Shown piece by piece: positions 35,130 through 47,617 of a stretch of 64,000 nucleotides of DNA. The DNA lies in NCBI GenBank assembly GCA_015680685.1, contig MNCI01027470.1, positions 112,515-176,514 of the forward strand, given 5' to 3'. This stretch comes from Gnetum montanum (taxonomy: Eukaryota; Streptophyta; Gnetopsida; Gnetales; Gnetaceae). Under the pieces are notes generated by a model. The model ran no database searches and had not been told where the DNA came from. It worked only from the letters and a program-made list of their open reading frames with translations. A program made the translations under genes and the position numbers. The stretch's first letter is position 1. The number at the start of each line of letters is the position of its first letter.

Positions 35130-36062
35130 TTAGATTACATTCATCTTGCTAAGATAAGCATATATTAAACTAATTGTCTTACTATCAAAGGAGGGATTTT
35201 GTCCAAAATAATGTTTAACTTGTTGACCATTCCCGTGTAAGGACTCAAAACCACAAAGCTTGGAAATGTCAATTACACCATTACCTAAGACCTTAATAAC
35301 CCTAAATGGTCCTTTCCATTTTGATACTAATATCCTAGAAAAATGTTTGAGCCTCATATTAAATAATAATACTAAATCACCTTCTAAGAAAAGCTCACTT
35401 ATACTCTTCTTATCATGCCACATCTTCATCTGCTTATACAAATGTTGTCTATCTAAAGCATGCATATGATCTTTATTCAAATGGTTTAAAGAAAATAAAC
35501 AAGCAGAAAGACATAACTCCAAGTTCATTTCCAATTGATATTGCATTTGAAAAGACTTATTTTGTATAAAATAAGGAACAAGACATTGCTTATTGAATAC
35601 TAGTTCATATGGGGTAAAGCTAAGAGATGATTTATATGATGTAAAAATAGCCCATAATACATCAAGTAAATGATAAGACCAATCTATTCTATTCTTTCCT
35701 AGAACTTTTTGCAAAATAATTTTGATTTCCTTGTTCATACTTTTAACTAAATCATTTGATTGAGGGTGATAGGCAGTAAAAAAATGATGTGTAATTCCCA
35801 TTTTATGTAACAAATTTTCTATTATATCATTAACAAAATGTGTACCTTCATCACTAATTAAAATTTGTAGATGCCTAATGCATGAGATTAAATCCTCTCT
35901 CAAGAATCTAACTACCATTTTTGCAACATCATGTCTAGTTTCTTTCACCAAAACCCATTTGGTGACATAATTAATGGTAAATAAAATATACTTATAGGAA
36001 TTGCTTAAAGGAAAAGGACCCATGAAATTAATGTTCCAACAATTGAAGTCCACACACTCCAC
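35130..36062 (-). pseudogene. Element B integrase, long open frame
   Basis: An open frame of 310 codons covers the integrase core and C-terminal part. It includes FMGPFPLSNSYKYILFTINY, a DEGTHFVNDII stretch containing the second catalytic Asp, and HPQSNDLVKSMNKEIK with the final Glu (N-x-E helix). It closes with a KWKGPFRVIKV (GPF/Y) module. The zinc finger lies upstream, in broken sequence at 36.06-36.3. This is the longest uninterrupted retroelement frame in the window. The element cannot be active because the rest is broken. Confidence 0.85.
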
Positions 36063-36299
36063 CTAGATAGGCAACAATGACATGCCTTGTCATCTTGTGA
36101 GTTCTCCTAGTCACTAACATTGATTTCATCTCTTATAATATGCATAAGTATCCCTAAACAAAGTAGGCTAATAAAAACTAGCTGTAGGATTTTGTATGAA
36201 GTTTTCTTAACTACAAAGTGTCCTCCAAATACTTCATCATGATTTAAAGAAATTACCTCTTTTTATTCTTGTTTAGGTAGACATCATCAAATGATATAA

Positions 36300-36944
36300 T
36301 GCTTGCAAATCTTTTACATGAATTGATCTTCCAAAATAAACCAATAAGCCTTGATGACATAGGCCTGTTTAGGTTCTTTAGTCCAAAACTTTGGTAATTT
36401 GCATATACCTAAATAATTAGCAATATCTACATTTCAAGAATCTTGAACCTTTGGAATAATAGCCCTAGCCTAACGAGAAAATAACTGCTCATCTGGAAAT
36501 ACATAATTGAAGGTGTGAGATGTCTCTAGATTTTCGCTATGATACAATACGGACAAATGGTTTGCAACTAAATTTTCAAATCCGTTCTTAACATGAATCA
36601 CCAAATTGAATTCTTACAAAAAAAAACACCAAAAAATTAATCTTGGACTTTTAGTTTGTTTATTATGAAGATATTTAATAGGAGCATGATTAGTAAACAT
36701 TTTAGTATAAAAACCAATTAAATAATGGTGAAATTTGTCTAAGCTATATATACATCTCCTTTTTAGTAGTAGTATAATTAACTTAAGTAAGAGTCAATGT
36801 CTTAGAAATATCGTAAATAACATATGAAACATTATCTGTATGCTAACCCAATATAGCTCCAATCAAAACATCCAAGGCATCTGTCATAAGTTCAAAGTCC
36901 TTACTCCAATCAGGTCCTTGTAAAATTGGTGCTAAAGAAAGCTA
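36300..36944 (-). pseudogene. Element B RT end and RNase H, broken
   Basis: It starts at the D insertion point with SLAPILQGPDWSKDFELMTD, the usual link between RT and RNase H, and continues through a DISKTLTLT and NYTTTKKEM-like stretch. It joins in frame and in order to RT sequence ending at about 47615, which is strong evidence that D inserted here. Confidence 0.8.
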
Positions 36945-37828
36945 ATGAGTGGTGAGATACCCCAATACTTTAACATACAAGTCATAAGTGCATGCATGCA
37001 ACTAGATCATAATTCGTAGATGGATAATGTAAGTATGCTAGGAGTTGGTAGTAGATTATTGTCTTCCCACCTTGAGTTAATGAAGCTCAAGTGTATGGTT
37101 TAACTCTCAATGAGGCATATGATATGTTGATGTTGTTAGGCTCTTAGTACTCCTAGTTGTAGACATAATGAAAGTCAGCATTAGATTCTAAATATAAGCA
37201 ATAATAGGAAGGTAAATCTACTCTAGTCTACAGTGATGAGCATCCTGTTCTAGTTTGTTGGTCATGTCTTGGGATCATGCAACCATTACTAGGATTACCA
37301 AGTGGGTTCACTATTGAGTGAATCAAGTGAAATCACTACTGGGTTACTAAATGATTACACTTTAATACTCAAAACCAGTTGTACCCATTTTGCTTTACTA
37401 ATGAACATGTAAAGTAAAGTACCTGGAAATGTAAAGAGTTAAGCTAAGGTAAATAAGAAAATTTATCTAAGTAAAACAAAAGAACTAAGGAAATGCTACA
37501 ATCATTAAAAGTAGTCTTGATCTTTATTTTTGAACATGAATCATGCCTAAGTACAATTCACTCGAATAAAGATCCCATACAACTTCTTAACATCACATTG
37601 CGAACATTAACTCTCTATTGCTAACTATGGAAACAAAATATAAGAGTCTAGCTAAGGATGTAATGAAATTGTTGTTGCTAGTGCAACCAAGTGTTAGTAT
37701 TTATAAGGCCACATAGCTCATGAGACATCACATCAATGATGATGTAGATTAGGCTTTGACATTGTAGCTATGATATTGTAGATGCGATATCGTATCTATG
37801 ATATAGTGCTTGCCAAAAAATGGACTCA
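36945..37828 (-). repeat. Element D 3' LTR
   Basis: TGAGTGGTGAG...GACTCA, matching 46723-47614 along its length. The minus-strand TATA box TATAAATA is at 37699-37706. It is more distantly related to the LTRs of element A. Confidence 0.85.
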
Positions 37829-38045
37829 TCATAGCCCCACAACTAATTGGAAACTTGTCCTCAAGTTAAAATGAAATGAGAATAGAGTCCTTTACAAAAT
37901 TTGGAGGTAGACTCAAACTTAGCATGACTTAACTATATACATGACTTTGAATGCTACATTATGGTTTGAGTGGTGTTTTTACAAAATGGACATAGTTGAC
38001 AAGAATAAGATAAAACACCAAAAAAAAAAAAGCTTGATGTGACCT

Positions 38046-40832
38046 TTAAGTTCTTGGTAGTGGAGGCTTCTCCATCAGCTTCTTCCCTTTATCATAAGGC
38101 TTTTGGAATTGATAATTGTTCAGGAGCACCTAAAGATTTTCCTCTTCTATCTTGGGATCATGTATCATCCTTGTAGATTGTGTAGTGTTTGATGAACTTG
38201 GTACATCCCATGGGCATGGAAATTGTGGAAACATCTTGTTTCCTTTGACATACCATGCCACAAACTACCTTCATTCCTTTTGGAATGCTTTGGCCATATT
38301 TCTTAATTCTTGATAAGTAGACATCCAATGTGTTAGATTTATTACAACATCCTTTTGCCCTTGGTAGTTGGCTTTAAAAATTTTAAGCTCAAATTTTTCT
38401 ACATGTAATTTTTGCAGTGCATCATTCCCATCTGCAAAATCTTTTTCATATAGTGCATATACTTTTGCTACCTATTGCTCAAGGTCATTACATGGCCACC
38501 CTAATATTAACAAGGCCAAGTTAGCATGTGAAAGGTTGGCTAACCTCATGTACTCTATTAAATCCTAGATCTATAGGTCTTTATTTTTCACTTTGGCTTG
38601 GTGGATGTGGGCAAGGCTATCCAAGATGGGTTGCTAATTTGGTGTCTATGTAGTGATGGGATTGATCTTGGCCTTTATCATCTGGATCTCCTTCTCATTG
38701 ATCTTCTTGTACATGCCCACTTGATCCCTAAATTTTTTCTTGAGATTCTCATGCTTTTTGACCTTGTTCTACCATGAGCTTATTTTGATTACTAACTTTT
38801 GGCAAATTATGTGTACTTCTTTCATTAACATAGTGCAATTTTCTTGGGCTAGTTTACTCATATCCTAGTTGATGTGGATGAATTTTTTTCGTAATTGATG
38901 AATACTTTCTTCAAGAACATAATTCTATTTCTCAATATCCATCAACTATGTATTATCAACAATGAGCTCCTTATTCTCCTCTTCTAAGGTAGTGATGGTT
39001 TTGGCATGTTCATATGTTTGGGCTTTAGCCATTGATGCATTTCACATAACTTTTTCTCTCTCCATCTCAACTTGTATGTTCCTTGCAATCAACTACCTAA
39101 CTTGATCTATTCTAAATTATTCTAGTTGGGTTGGGACTATTAATTGTGCAGGGTCTCTTTTTTTTGTTCTTAGAGTTGCTAGTTTAGCCTATAGCCTTTG
39201 CACCTCGTTCTCTACATGTTTCATCCTCATTTTTGCCATAACCAACTTTTCTTTAGTGGCTATAGGATTAGACTACACTACAGTGATGTCATTGGGATAT
39301 CAAAGAGATTCTACATCAGTTGGTGTGTCTACAATAGTCTATCAAGGATATCTTGATGCTTTGTTGGTGTCATGGATATTCTAACTAGCATTTGAATGTC
39401 TTTGGCTCTAGAAATATCGATCAATGGTACAATGAAAACATTGAAAGATTCTTTGATATGGTTAATTATAACCTTTGTTACTACTGATGCATCTTAATGT
39501 TACATGACTAGGACTATAGCACCTTCCATAGTTTTCAACATTACCTGGAAAGATGTAGTGTTTCTTGAGGTCTACTATGTCCAATAATCCTTTCCTCCTA
39601 CCTACAAAGATACCTACCCACTAGCAAGTCCTATGGAAATTGTATGTCTTATAGAGTTGTCTCTCACTTTGTATAAAGTGGAACCTTCCCTTGATCCTCA
39701 ATTGATGGTTTTTCTAATTTTCTACATATGACTCATTAAAGGTCAATAATCTTGTGATGGTGGTGGAGCTTACTATACAAGCCTATCACCAATAGGTGTT
39801 ACCCATTGGATCCTACTCATTATTATTGTCCAATAGCTGGAATGTTATAGGTGGATGTAGAACTTAGCGCTTCCTCGATGCCTATTGGCTTCTCTAGTTG
39901 ATCCTTCTAAGGTGACGTTGGCTTTTACATCTCTACATAGGATGCATTTTGGGCTTTTCTTGAAACATCATTTATGTATCCTAGGATCCATGCTTGCTTA
40001 CAAGGCTTCTAGATTAGGTAAGGGAATGGCAATGTAAGTTTCTCTACCTTGTTCTCATTGAACCTTTTTTGGATCTTTAAAAGAGCAAATGGGTGATCTT
40101 AGCATCGAACTTTCCCATCAAGATTGCACTTCCTCTAGCTACATAGGTAGAGATCTTATTGATTCTTTTTATTGGGAATAGGTGATAGGTTCTAATCTTG
40201 AATTAAATTTTCTCTTTAGCAATTAGCTTGTTATAATCCTTATCCTTCTTTCCATAAGATCTTTGTAGCCACAAATTTTTTGAATTTGTGTTAGACCTTG
40301 TAGATATTTGTGTGACATTGGCTCTAACATTTGGAATGTTTAGTGACTTTACGATAGCCTCAATAGAACATGGCATAGAGACTCCTTCAATTTTCATGAT
40401 TACATCATCTTGTTTGTTCTTCAAAGATTGATAGACTTCTACCAAAAATTATTTAGCATTGCTTGATAAGGTTGGCCATAAGGGAGAGGCTTGAAGTTGT
40501 TTCGTGACAACTTCTAGAGAAAACTACATGAATGATCCAAAGTTTAATTCCATAATGACCATGGATATTATGGACTTCTCTTGAATTTCCTAGAGGCATT
40601 CTACCAACAACGTGAGACACTATCCTTGTTCTAGCATTGGTGGTGCCTCTATCTTAGCTTGTGTAGATTATTCTATAGTAAGGGTCTATTGATGGATGCT
40701 AAATGATTGGGCCTTCTTCTCTACATGTTTAGCCTATGAAATTTGTTCTCCTACTTGCCCTCTTCCTTGGCCCTTTGGTCCCTTGCTTCTTTGTTATGAA
40801 GGTCCTTTGGTAGCGGGTCTTTTAGAAGTCAT
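38046..40832 (-). pseudogene. Element D 3' ORF (unknown protein, about 929 codons), decayed
   Basis: The minus strand runs from ATG 40832 (MTSKRPATKGP) to a terminal PLPRT-stop at 38046. The distance is an exact multiple of three, with internal TAA/TAG codons. It is homologous to the frame at 23915-26686: shared segments include an ISTRSNTN motif, an FPIKR/FPTKR helix region and the C-terminal NKMFPQ-PCxWxVP motif. The N-terminus is basic; the C-terminal third is coiled-coil-like. Its retention in an element that lost RT and integrase is notable. Confidence 0.7.
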
Positions 40833-40849
40833 TTGCAATCATTAAGAAT

Positions 40850-43080
40850 TCAAGATTATTAAAGGATTTTGAATAGGTTCCTAATAGCTCATAATCCTTT
40901 CCCATATCCTTTATTTGATCTAATTTCTATCCTTATTATTAGTTATGACTCTTATTATGATTGTAGAGTTAGAAACATTTTAAAAAGAAATCCTTAATTA
41001 TTGTAACTTTGATTGTTATGGTCTTTCATAGTTGTCATTTCCTTATTTATTATGCCCTTGAATGGTTGCTATGGTTGGTTAGAAGAATCGATTAAGCTCA
41101 TTTCTTTTATTTGATTAGTTAATTGAAATATTCTGATTATATTCTTATACTTACCCTTATATATTATCTTCTAGGTGTTAGGAAATTTTGGCTCAACTTT
41201 GATTATTAAAGTATCTTGAAGGCACAAGATGATGTGGAATTGGTCATTAGGTATGCACAATATACCCCCCATGACTAAGTTGAGCACTTTGGGATCAATA
41301 GGGTTCAAGAATTATGAGAATTGGAATTACAATGAGAAAGTTATGGTGTTGGAAAGTTTGAGTGTTAGAGCTCAGAAAAACTACATGAACTCCTCTTGTG
41401 GTGAAATGAGAAAATGAAAATGTTTCTAGCTCCCTATGCATTTATATAGATTTTTATATGGAAGACATCATAGCTATGAAATTGTAGGTCATGTGACATC
41501 ATAGATATGACATCATCACTAAAAAAAGTTTAGATTTTTGGCAATTTTTTGATGGAAAATTTGAGTCAATTGGATAGTATGGAAGATATAGAGGTCATCT
41601 CAAAAATCTTTAGCCATCGATGATGCCTAGATTACAAAAATTTGGTGTTTGAAGGTCATAAAGAAGAATTCTTGGCAAAGAAGGCTTATTGAATGTATCT
41701 GAGATGGAATGAGAATTGTGAAAAATATGATTAGACTATGAAACTTCAAAAAGTATTGAATTGATTATTAAAGTATCTTGAAGGCACACAATGATGTGGA
41801 ATTGGTCGTTAGGTATGAGGTACAAGAGGTATACAAGTGGATCCTTCCCAAGGTAGGCTTCAGCCCTTAGTACCCTTGTATAACCATGCCTATAAGTGTC
41901 TGTATGCACTTAAGGAGTTGAATGTGGAACATACCTATCTTGCAAAACCTACATGTTAGTATTGCCAAAATTTGAAAATAATACTATATTATACAAAACC
42001 ATAGAATTATGATTAAATATACTAGTGATGTGAAATGGAATTAGAAGGGATTGTAGAAATTGGGATGTGAGGTATCTTACCATAGGAATAATGAATAATT
42101 GTGTGTAATATGTGGTTAAAGTAATCATTAGCCTTTCCATCCAAGATCCAAACCAAGTTCATACCACTTCTAGTGACATCACCTTGTATCATTCCCAAGA
42201 GTAGCAACCATGATACTACCACTATTGCAAGAAGCATTGCCACTTGGCAATGTAATTCACAGAAGAAGTTTATTAATAGCACACTTATTTTTGAGATTTC
42301 TAAGAAGTTGCCTATCTTTAGGCATAGGTAACATGTCTTTCTAGTGGGACCTCTAGAAATTTGATTTTGTACTTTTATTATATTTTTATTATGCTGACCT
42401 TACCAAAGGACTACCTTAGGACATGTCTTTCTAGTAACATGGTAAGGCAACACTTATTGTACTCATACTTCCATTTTTCATTAGAGGTCAAGAAAATAAT
42501 ATGATCTTAACAACAGGATAAGACTCATAATAGTAGTCTCAAAGAATCCACAAGTCCCCTTGATGTCATACCCTTTTCATTCCCACTTGGTTCTTTAGTC
42601 TTCTATCTCGGCATAATGATCACAAGTTTATTTTTAGTTTTATTGTGAAAAAAATATCATTATGGTCATGGTAAGAACCTCTTATTATTATAAATGAGTG
42701 GATGGATGATATGGTCTCAAAATATATAGAATAAGTCCTTCCATAACTTGACATCTTGCTTTATTCCTTTGTACTTTATTGGAAAGTTAACAAAAATATG
42801 TACATGAAAAATGATGAAAATCATAGAAAATATGGAAAAAGCAAATAAAGAATTTGAAAGATATCAAAGAATAGAAAATGATTAAGAAATGGAAAAGTAT
42901 AAAAGAATGTGAAAATTGGTAAGAAATGTGAAAAGGTATAACAAAAAATTATAAACAAAAAAGAATTATAAAACAAAAATTTGATAAGTACTTATTAACT
43001 TCTAAGTCAAGATAGGGCATCTCCCCCATGACTAAACTCATGGGCAAGTATTCGAACAGTGGACCCTAGATCCCTTGTAT
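40850..43080 (-). repeat. Element D spacer between protease and 3' ORF
   Basis: Homologous to 26.7-29.0 kb of element A. It contains a TATA-like CTATATAAATGC (minus strand, about 41440), a hairpin (41830-41882), two motif copies near 42310 and 42410, and a purine-rich tract (42.83-42.98). A conserved AAGGGTAAG on the minus strand at about 41150 could be a splice donor. Confidence 0.6.
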
Positions 43081-43126
43081 AATACACTTTAGGTTTCTTA
43101 TTTATCATCTTTAGTGATTTATATTT

Positions 43127-43960
43127 TCATTTATTGTCCCATGTGACATTGATGATAATTGAATGATGATCTTCTAAGGACACATATCCCATTGGACTAG
43201 ATGATATTTCTATTTTAGAAGGTCCAACTATACTTTCTTGTTTATTCTTAAATTCAAATTTTGAGTCTCCATTTTTACTATATGTTAGTGTATGATTATG
43301 GTTTAGGATATCATTTTGTAAATTCTCAATTTGGATCATTTTCATGGGGTAGGAGTTAATAAGTGGATTAGATGTTTTCATGCATGTGTTGGATAGTTTT
43401 ATGTTTTTGGTTTGTAGCCATTGGATATCTTTTGGTTTAGTGGCCAATGTTTCTTCTTGTTCGCACACTTGTTTCTCACATTTGTTGTGGGTTGGTGTAA
43501 GAATTGTGTTGACATTCTGAAGTTTTAGTCCACAAATGCATACTTCTTTATCATTAGTAATGCATGGAATCCTTTGCATATGTATGGCTCCTTTCTCATC
43601 TTCCTTAGAGATTTCTATGGATAAGTCTCTCATTCCTAACTTAGCATCAATTATGTTAAACCATGCTCTCTTCATAATGATAGGAAATTCCTTGTCATCA
43701 TTTTTTACTTTGATCACAAGAAAATCCCTTGATAAGACCACTCATTGATAGTGGTCACCACATCTTCTATTTGTCCCAAAGAAACGATGACAGATTAATC
43801 TACTAGCTCTAACCTTAGATTACACTTCTTTAAAGGCGGTATGTTCCATGTCTTGTAGATTTCTTGAGATGTCAAGTGATTCTAGAACTTGAATTTAGTA
43901 GAGCCTTGCATGGTAAATTTTGAATGATTTGTAAATAAATCAAAGGAATTTCTAGATCAA
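43127..43960 (-). pseudogene. Element D protease region, broken
   Basis: A frame of 204 codons (43741-43127) starts in the second half of a retropepsin-like domain (EFPIIMKRAW followed by IDAKLG, the counterpart of the usual G-R-P-x-x-x-x-x-D region). It runs into a long linker with conserved PCITNDKEV and MKTSNPLI motifs, which recur at 62.76-63.24 kb in element E. The active-site half lies upstream at about 43.75-43.95 in broken sequence. Confidence 0.65.
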
Positions 43961-46690
43961 TTATTTTCTTAGGAAGTGGTCTTGCATTTATCTAGTCTAA
44001 TACTATTTTAGTTAATAAGATAGTTATGATTTTTTGAATCAGTTTTTATGGAAGCATAGTGTTTGTAGGAGGGTTTATTATATAAGGAACATGATTCAAT
44101 GAAGTCCTAACTCTACTAGCCTTTTTAGGACTTGTCTCGAAAAAAGGACATTTTTGAGTTTCTCTTGTAGTGATGCTAGTATGACCCTCTCTTTGTATAT
44201 TCACTACCATAGAAGCATTTTTTTGCTATGTTATGATGGTAGTTGCCCTTGCATAACCAATGGTGGCACTAGCGATAGAGAATTGGAAGGTTGGGTTGAT
44301 GGACCAACTATTGGTTAATCTACATAAGGATTGGGATCCATCCTTGGAGTAGTGGGCCTATAATATTTCGCTGGATAAGAATAAGAAGAAGTGTGGACTA
44401 AAGCATTTCTAGGAGAGATTGGACATTGGACGTAATATCCATAAGCATCAGGTTGCCTTTATGGATATTGCTACCTTGGTGGTGGCATTTTCCATGCTTG
44501 TGGTTGTTTCCATTGCTATTGGTATTGCTATTGTGGTTGAAGATAGGCTTTACTTGGATAGTATAATAGTTGGATGGGTTGTCTGAGATTACCCTATGGA
44601 TAAGATAACCATATTGGCATTTGTTTCTTGATGAATCTAGGATTAAGTGCATATGTTCCAGACTCTTGCAAGTGGGCCATAATAGGGCAACATCGCTTAG
44701 GATATTCATATTGGCACACTTTGCATCCTTCTTCATCTTTTGAATTAGAGTCTATGAATTTCTCAATAGTAGCAATCTTTTCTTTATTTTTGTAAGTTTC
44801 TCATCTATGATCTCTTGTTTTCTTCTTGTCTTTGCCCTTGTTTATTTCTTTTTCAATCCTTTCTTCTACTATCTTAAGAGTTATAGCAAATTTTTCATCT
44901 ATTGAGTCCTGCATTTTCTTTACCTTTGTTCCTATGTCATTAACTAATATATGAATGGGTAGAGTCTTCTTTTGGATGACATCCTCTAAGATTTCATCTT
45001 CTTATTTGTCATACATTCTAACATCTTGTTTTCTTATCGATGGATCTTGGTTGTACTCTTCAGCTGACTCTCTTTTCTTTAATTCTCCGTCTTCTTTTAT
45101 CACTTTGTCTATTAACCTTTGAATTTAATGGATGGTCATCTATGATAATCTTCCTTGGGCATAGACCCCAAGGATTTCTTTACTCTTATTTCTTAACCCA
45201 TTAATGATATGTCTTAGTTGTTTCGTCTGTGAAATTCCATGGTTTGGGCATCTATGCAATAAAGAATAGTATCTATCCATTTCCACATCAAGGGATTCAT
45301 GTGTCCCTTATTTCCATCCTTGGGATTTGTTTTCTTAAATTTAACACTCTTATGTAAGTTTGATACTTGTCATTAAAGAGCTCTAGCATGATACTCCATC
45401 TTTGAATTAACTTTGGTTCTAAGGATTTGTGCCAGCTCTTTGCCTCCTTGATGAGTGTTCTAGGAAATAACTTTAGTTTCTAACAATCATTTTCAATATT
45501 TTAAAGGGAATAGGCATCATGGAATGCTTAAGGATGGGTTTATGGATTTGCATTATATCCATCTTCAAATTTAGGAATGTTATTTATGTTTAGTCACTTG
45601 ATGCGACTTATGTGCTTGGTTGGAATATAGTTTGCTTTCCTAATATTGATCATCCTACAAGTGGGGAATAGGGGTTTTTCATTTTCATTGGGTTTGTAAG
45701 CTCTATTTTAGTGATGTTTTCTTTGGTGCTTATAGTGCTCTCTCTCTTCCCACCTAATCCTGTCTCTTCTTCGTTCATATTCATCCTCTTCTTCATTAGG
45801 GTTCCTTCTATGGTTTTCATGCCTTTCATAATCCCTACGTCTTTCCTTGTCATAATCTCTAGGTCTTCATTCCCTTCTATTTGATTCTATTGATGACTGT
45901 GAGGTGGAAGAGGAAGTAGTTGGAGAACTATTCAGTTATTTCTCCTTCTTTAACTTTGTAATTCAACCTTCTGTGGTTCTGTAGAAGCTCTAGGCCTTGA
46001 GCTCTATTAATGGTTAAAGTCTTCTACCTCTCTTATTAGTGTCTCTGTAAGGGCTAAATTCAATTGTACCTTGACCTATTTTTTCAATTGAATAATAGAC
46101 ATTTGTGAATGTGATTCATGATTGTGGTGGAGTTTCTCTATTAAGAATGCATCATCATTAATTTTCTTTAGGAAAACATTGTGGTTAACTTTCTTTCCTT
46201 TGCAACTTTCATGTATTATCTCCATAGCAACATCCCATCTTACTTATGCTTTTGTGGGTTGATACAACCTAGTCATGTGTTTGATCACATGATACCCTTC
46301 TTGTGCATGACCAAGGTTCATCCCCACTAACATTCCCTAAAGCATGGATGGTGCTAAACATTTTAGAACTAAAATGATGTTGCCCTGCAAATCTCCCCAC
46401 CTTAACTATTCATATTGGTGAAAGGTAAATATGAAATTAGAATAATATGAATCAGTATGAGCATATGATATCCTTGTCTACATAGGTGCACTCTAGTCTT
46501 TGTCATTATATGTCTTGTCATGGCTCTTTTGTATCTCTTTTACATGTGATAACTTCTCTTTAAGTGTTGAAGCCATGTTGTGTGTTTAATGTTGTTGATG
46601 TATGTGTGTGTTATTAAAATTGACTAAGAAGATAAAAGATAAAATTTGTGGTTTTTTATACAAACAACTCTATAAGATCAACTACTCAAA
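43960..46690 (-). pseudogene. Element D gag, broken
   Basis: A Gag-like frame with many stops. It includes charged repeats of Arg/Glu/Asp (about 45.9-45.7), the helical capsid part (about 45.4-44.8) and a segment KCANMNILSDVALLWPTCKS (44736-44660). That segment in another frame keeps a cysteine-containing CQYEYPKR motif conserved in elements A and E. Homologous to 54.5-57.1 kb. Confidence 0.65.
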
Positions 46691-46701
46691 AAACATTGAC
46701 A

Positions 46702-46721
46702 CATCCCTAGCAACAACACTA
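46702..46721 (-). other. Element D primer binding site (tRNA-Asp type)
   Basis: One base after the 5' LTR the minus strand reads TAGTGTTGTTGCTAGGGATG. As I remember it, the canonical site complementary to plant tRNA-Asp is TGGCGCCGTTGCCGGGGATG; the six differences are all C-to-T or G-to-A. This PBS type is typical of Tat and Athila elements. Confidence 0.75.
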
Positions 46722-46722
46722 A

Positions 46723-47614
46723 TGATGAGTAGTGAAGTACCCCAACACTTTACCATAGAAGTCATGAGTGCATGCACATGACCAAATCATAATTCATGGA
46801 TGGACAATGTAAGTATGCTAGGAGTTGATAGTAAGTTCATGATTGTTGTCTTCCCACTTTGAGTTAGTGAATTTTAAGCATATGGTTTAACTCTCAGTGA
46901 TGCATATGATATGTTGATGTTGTTAGGCTCATAGTACTTGTAGTTGTAGATGTAATGAAAGTGAGCATTAAATTTTATGTCTAAGTAATAATAGGAATGT
47001 AAATATACTCTAGCCTACAATGATGAGCATTTGATCCTAGTTTGTTGATCATGTCTTAGGTTGATGCAACTGTTATTGGGATTACCAAGTTGGTTTACTA
47101 CTGAGCAAATTAAGTGAAAGCACTACTAGGTTACAAAATGATTACACTTTAATGCTCAAACGAGTTGTACCTATTCCACTTTACTAATGAATGTGTAAAG
47201 TAAAGTACTTAGAAATGTAAAGAGTCAAGCTAAGGTAAACAAGAAAATTAAGCTAAGTAAGACAAAAGAACTAAGGGAATATTGCAATGATGAAAAATAG
47301 ACTTGATCTTTATTGTTGAACATGAACCATGTCCAATTACAATTCACTCAAATAAAGACACCATACATCTGCTTAACACCACACTATGATCATTCACTCT
47401 CTATTGCAAACTACGGAAACAAACTGCAAGAGTCTAGTTAAGGGTGTAATAAAATTGTTGCTGTTGGTTCAATCAAGTGTCAGTATTTATAGGGCCACAT
47501 AGCTATTGAGACATTGCATTAGCAATGACATAGGTTGGGGAATGACATTGTAGCTATGATATTGTAGATGCGATATTGTATCTATGATATCATAATGGAT
47601 AAAAAATAGACTCA
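46723..47614 (-). repeat. Element D 5' LTR
   Basis: Partner of 36945-37828. It begins TGATGAGTAG and ends GACTCA. The minus-strand TATA box is at 47484-47491. It is followed by the primer binding site on its low-coordinate side, which makes it the 5' LTR. Confidence 0.85.
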
Positions 47615-47617
47615 TAA

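Larger units (their letters stand above)
30800..36944 (-). mobile_element. Element B, 3' half (RNase H, integrase, extra ORF)
   Basis: The Athila-like element is interrupted by element D at 36944/47615. This half holds the rest of RT and RNase H (36.94-36.3), integrase (36062-35130), a spacer, and a decayed frame at 32.3-30.95 that I tentatively assign to B. No B LTR was recognised at either edge. Confidence 0.55.
36945..47614 (-). mobile_element. Element D, complete non-autonomous LTR retrotransposon (gag-pro, no pol)
   Basis: Two LTRs (36945-37828, 46723-47614) bound about 10.7 kb. In transcript order: LTR, primer binding site (46702-46721), gag (46.6-44.0), protease (43.95-43.13), spacer (43.0-40.85), 3' ORF (40832-38046), LTR. 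No RT, RNase H or integrase lies between protease and spacer. It inserted into the RT of element B; AAAGCT occurs on both flanks. It resembles the non-autonomous class of plant LTR elements that keep gag. Confidence 0.8.
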
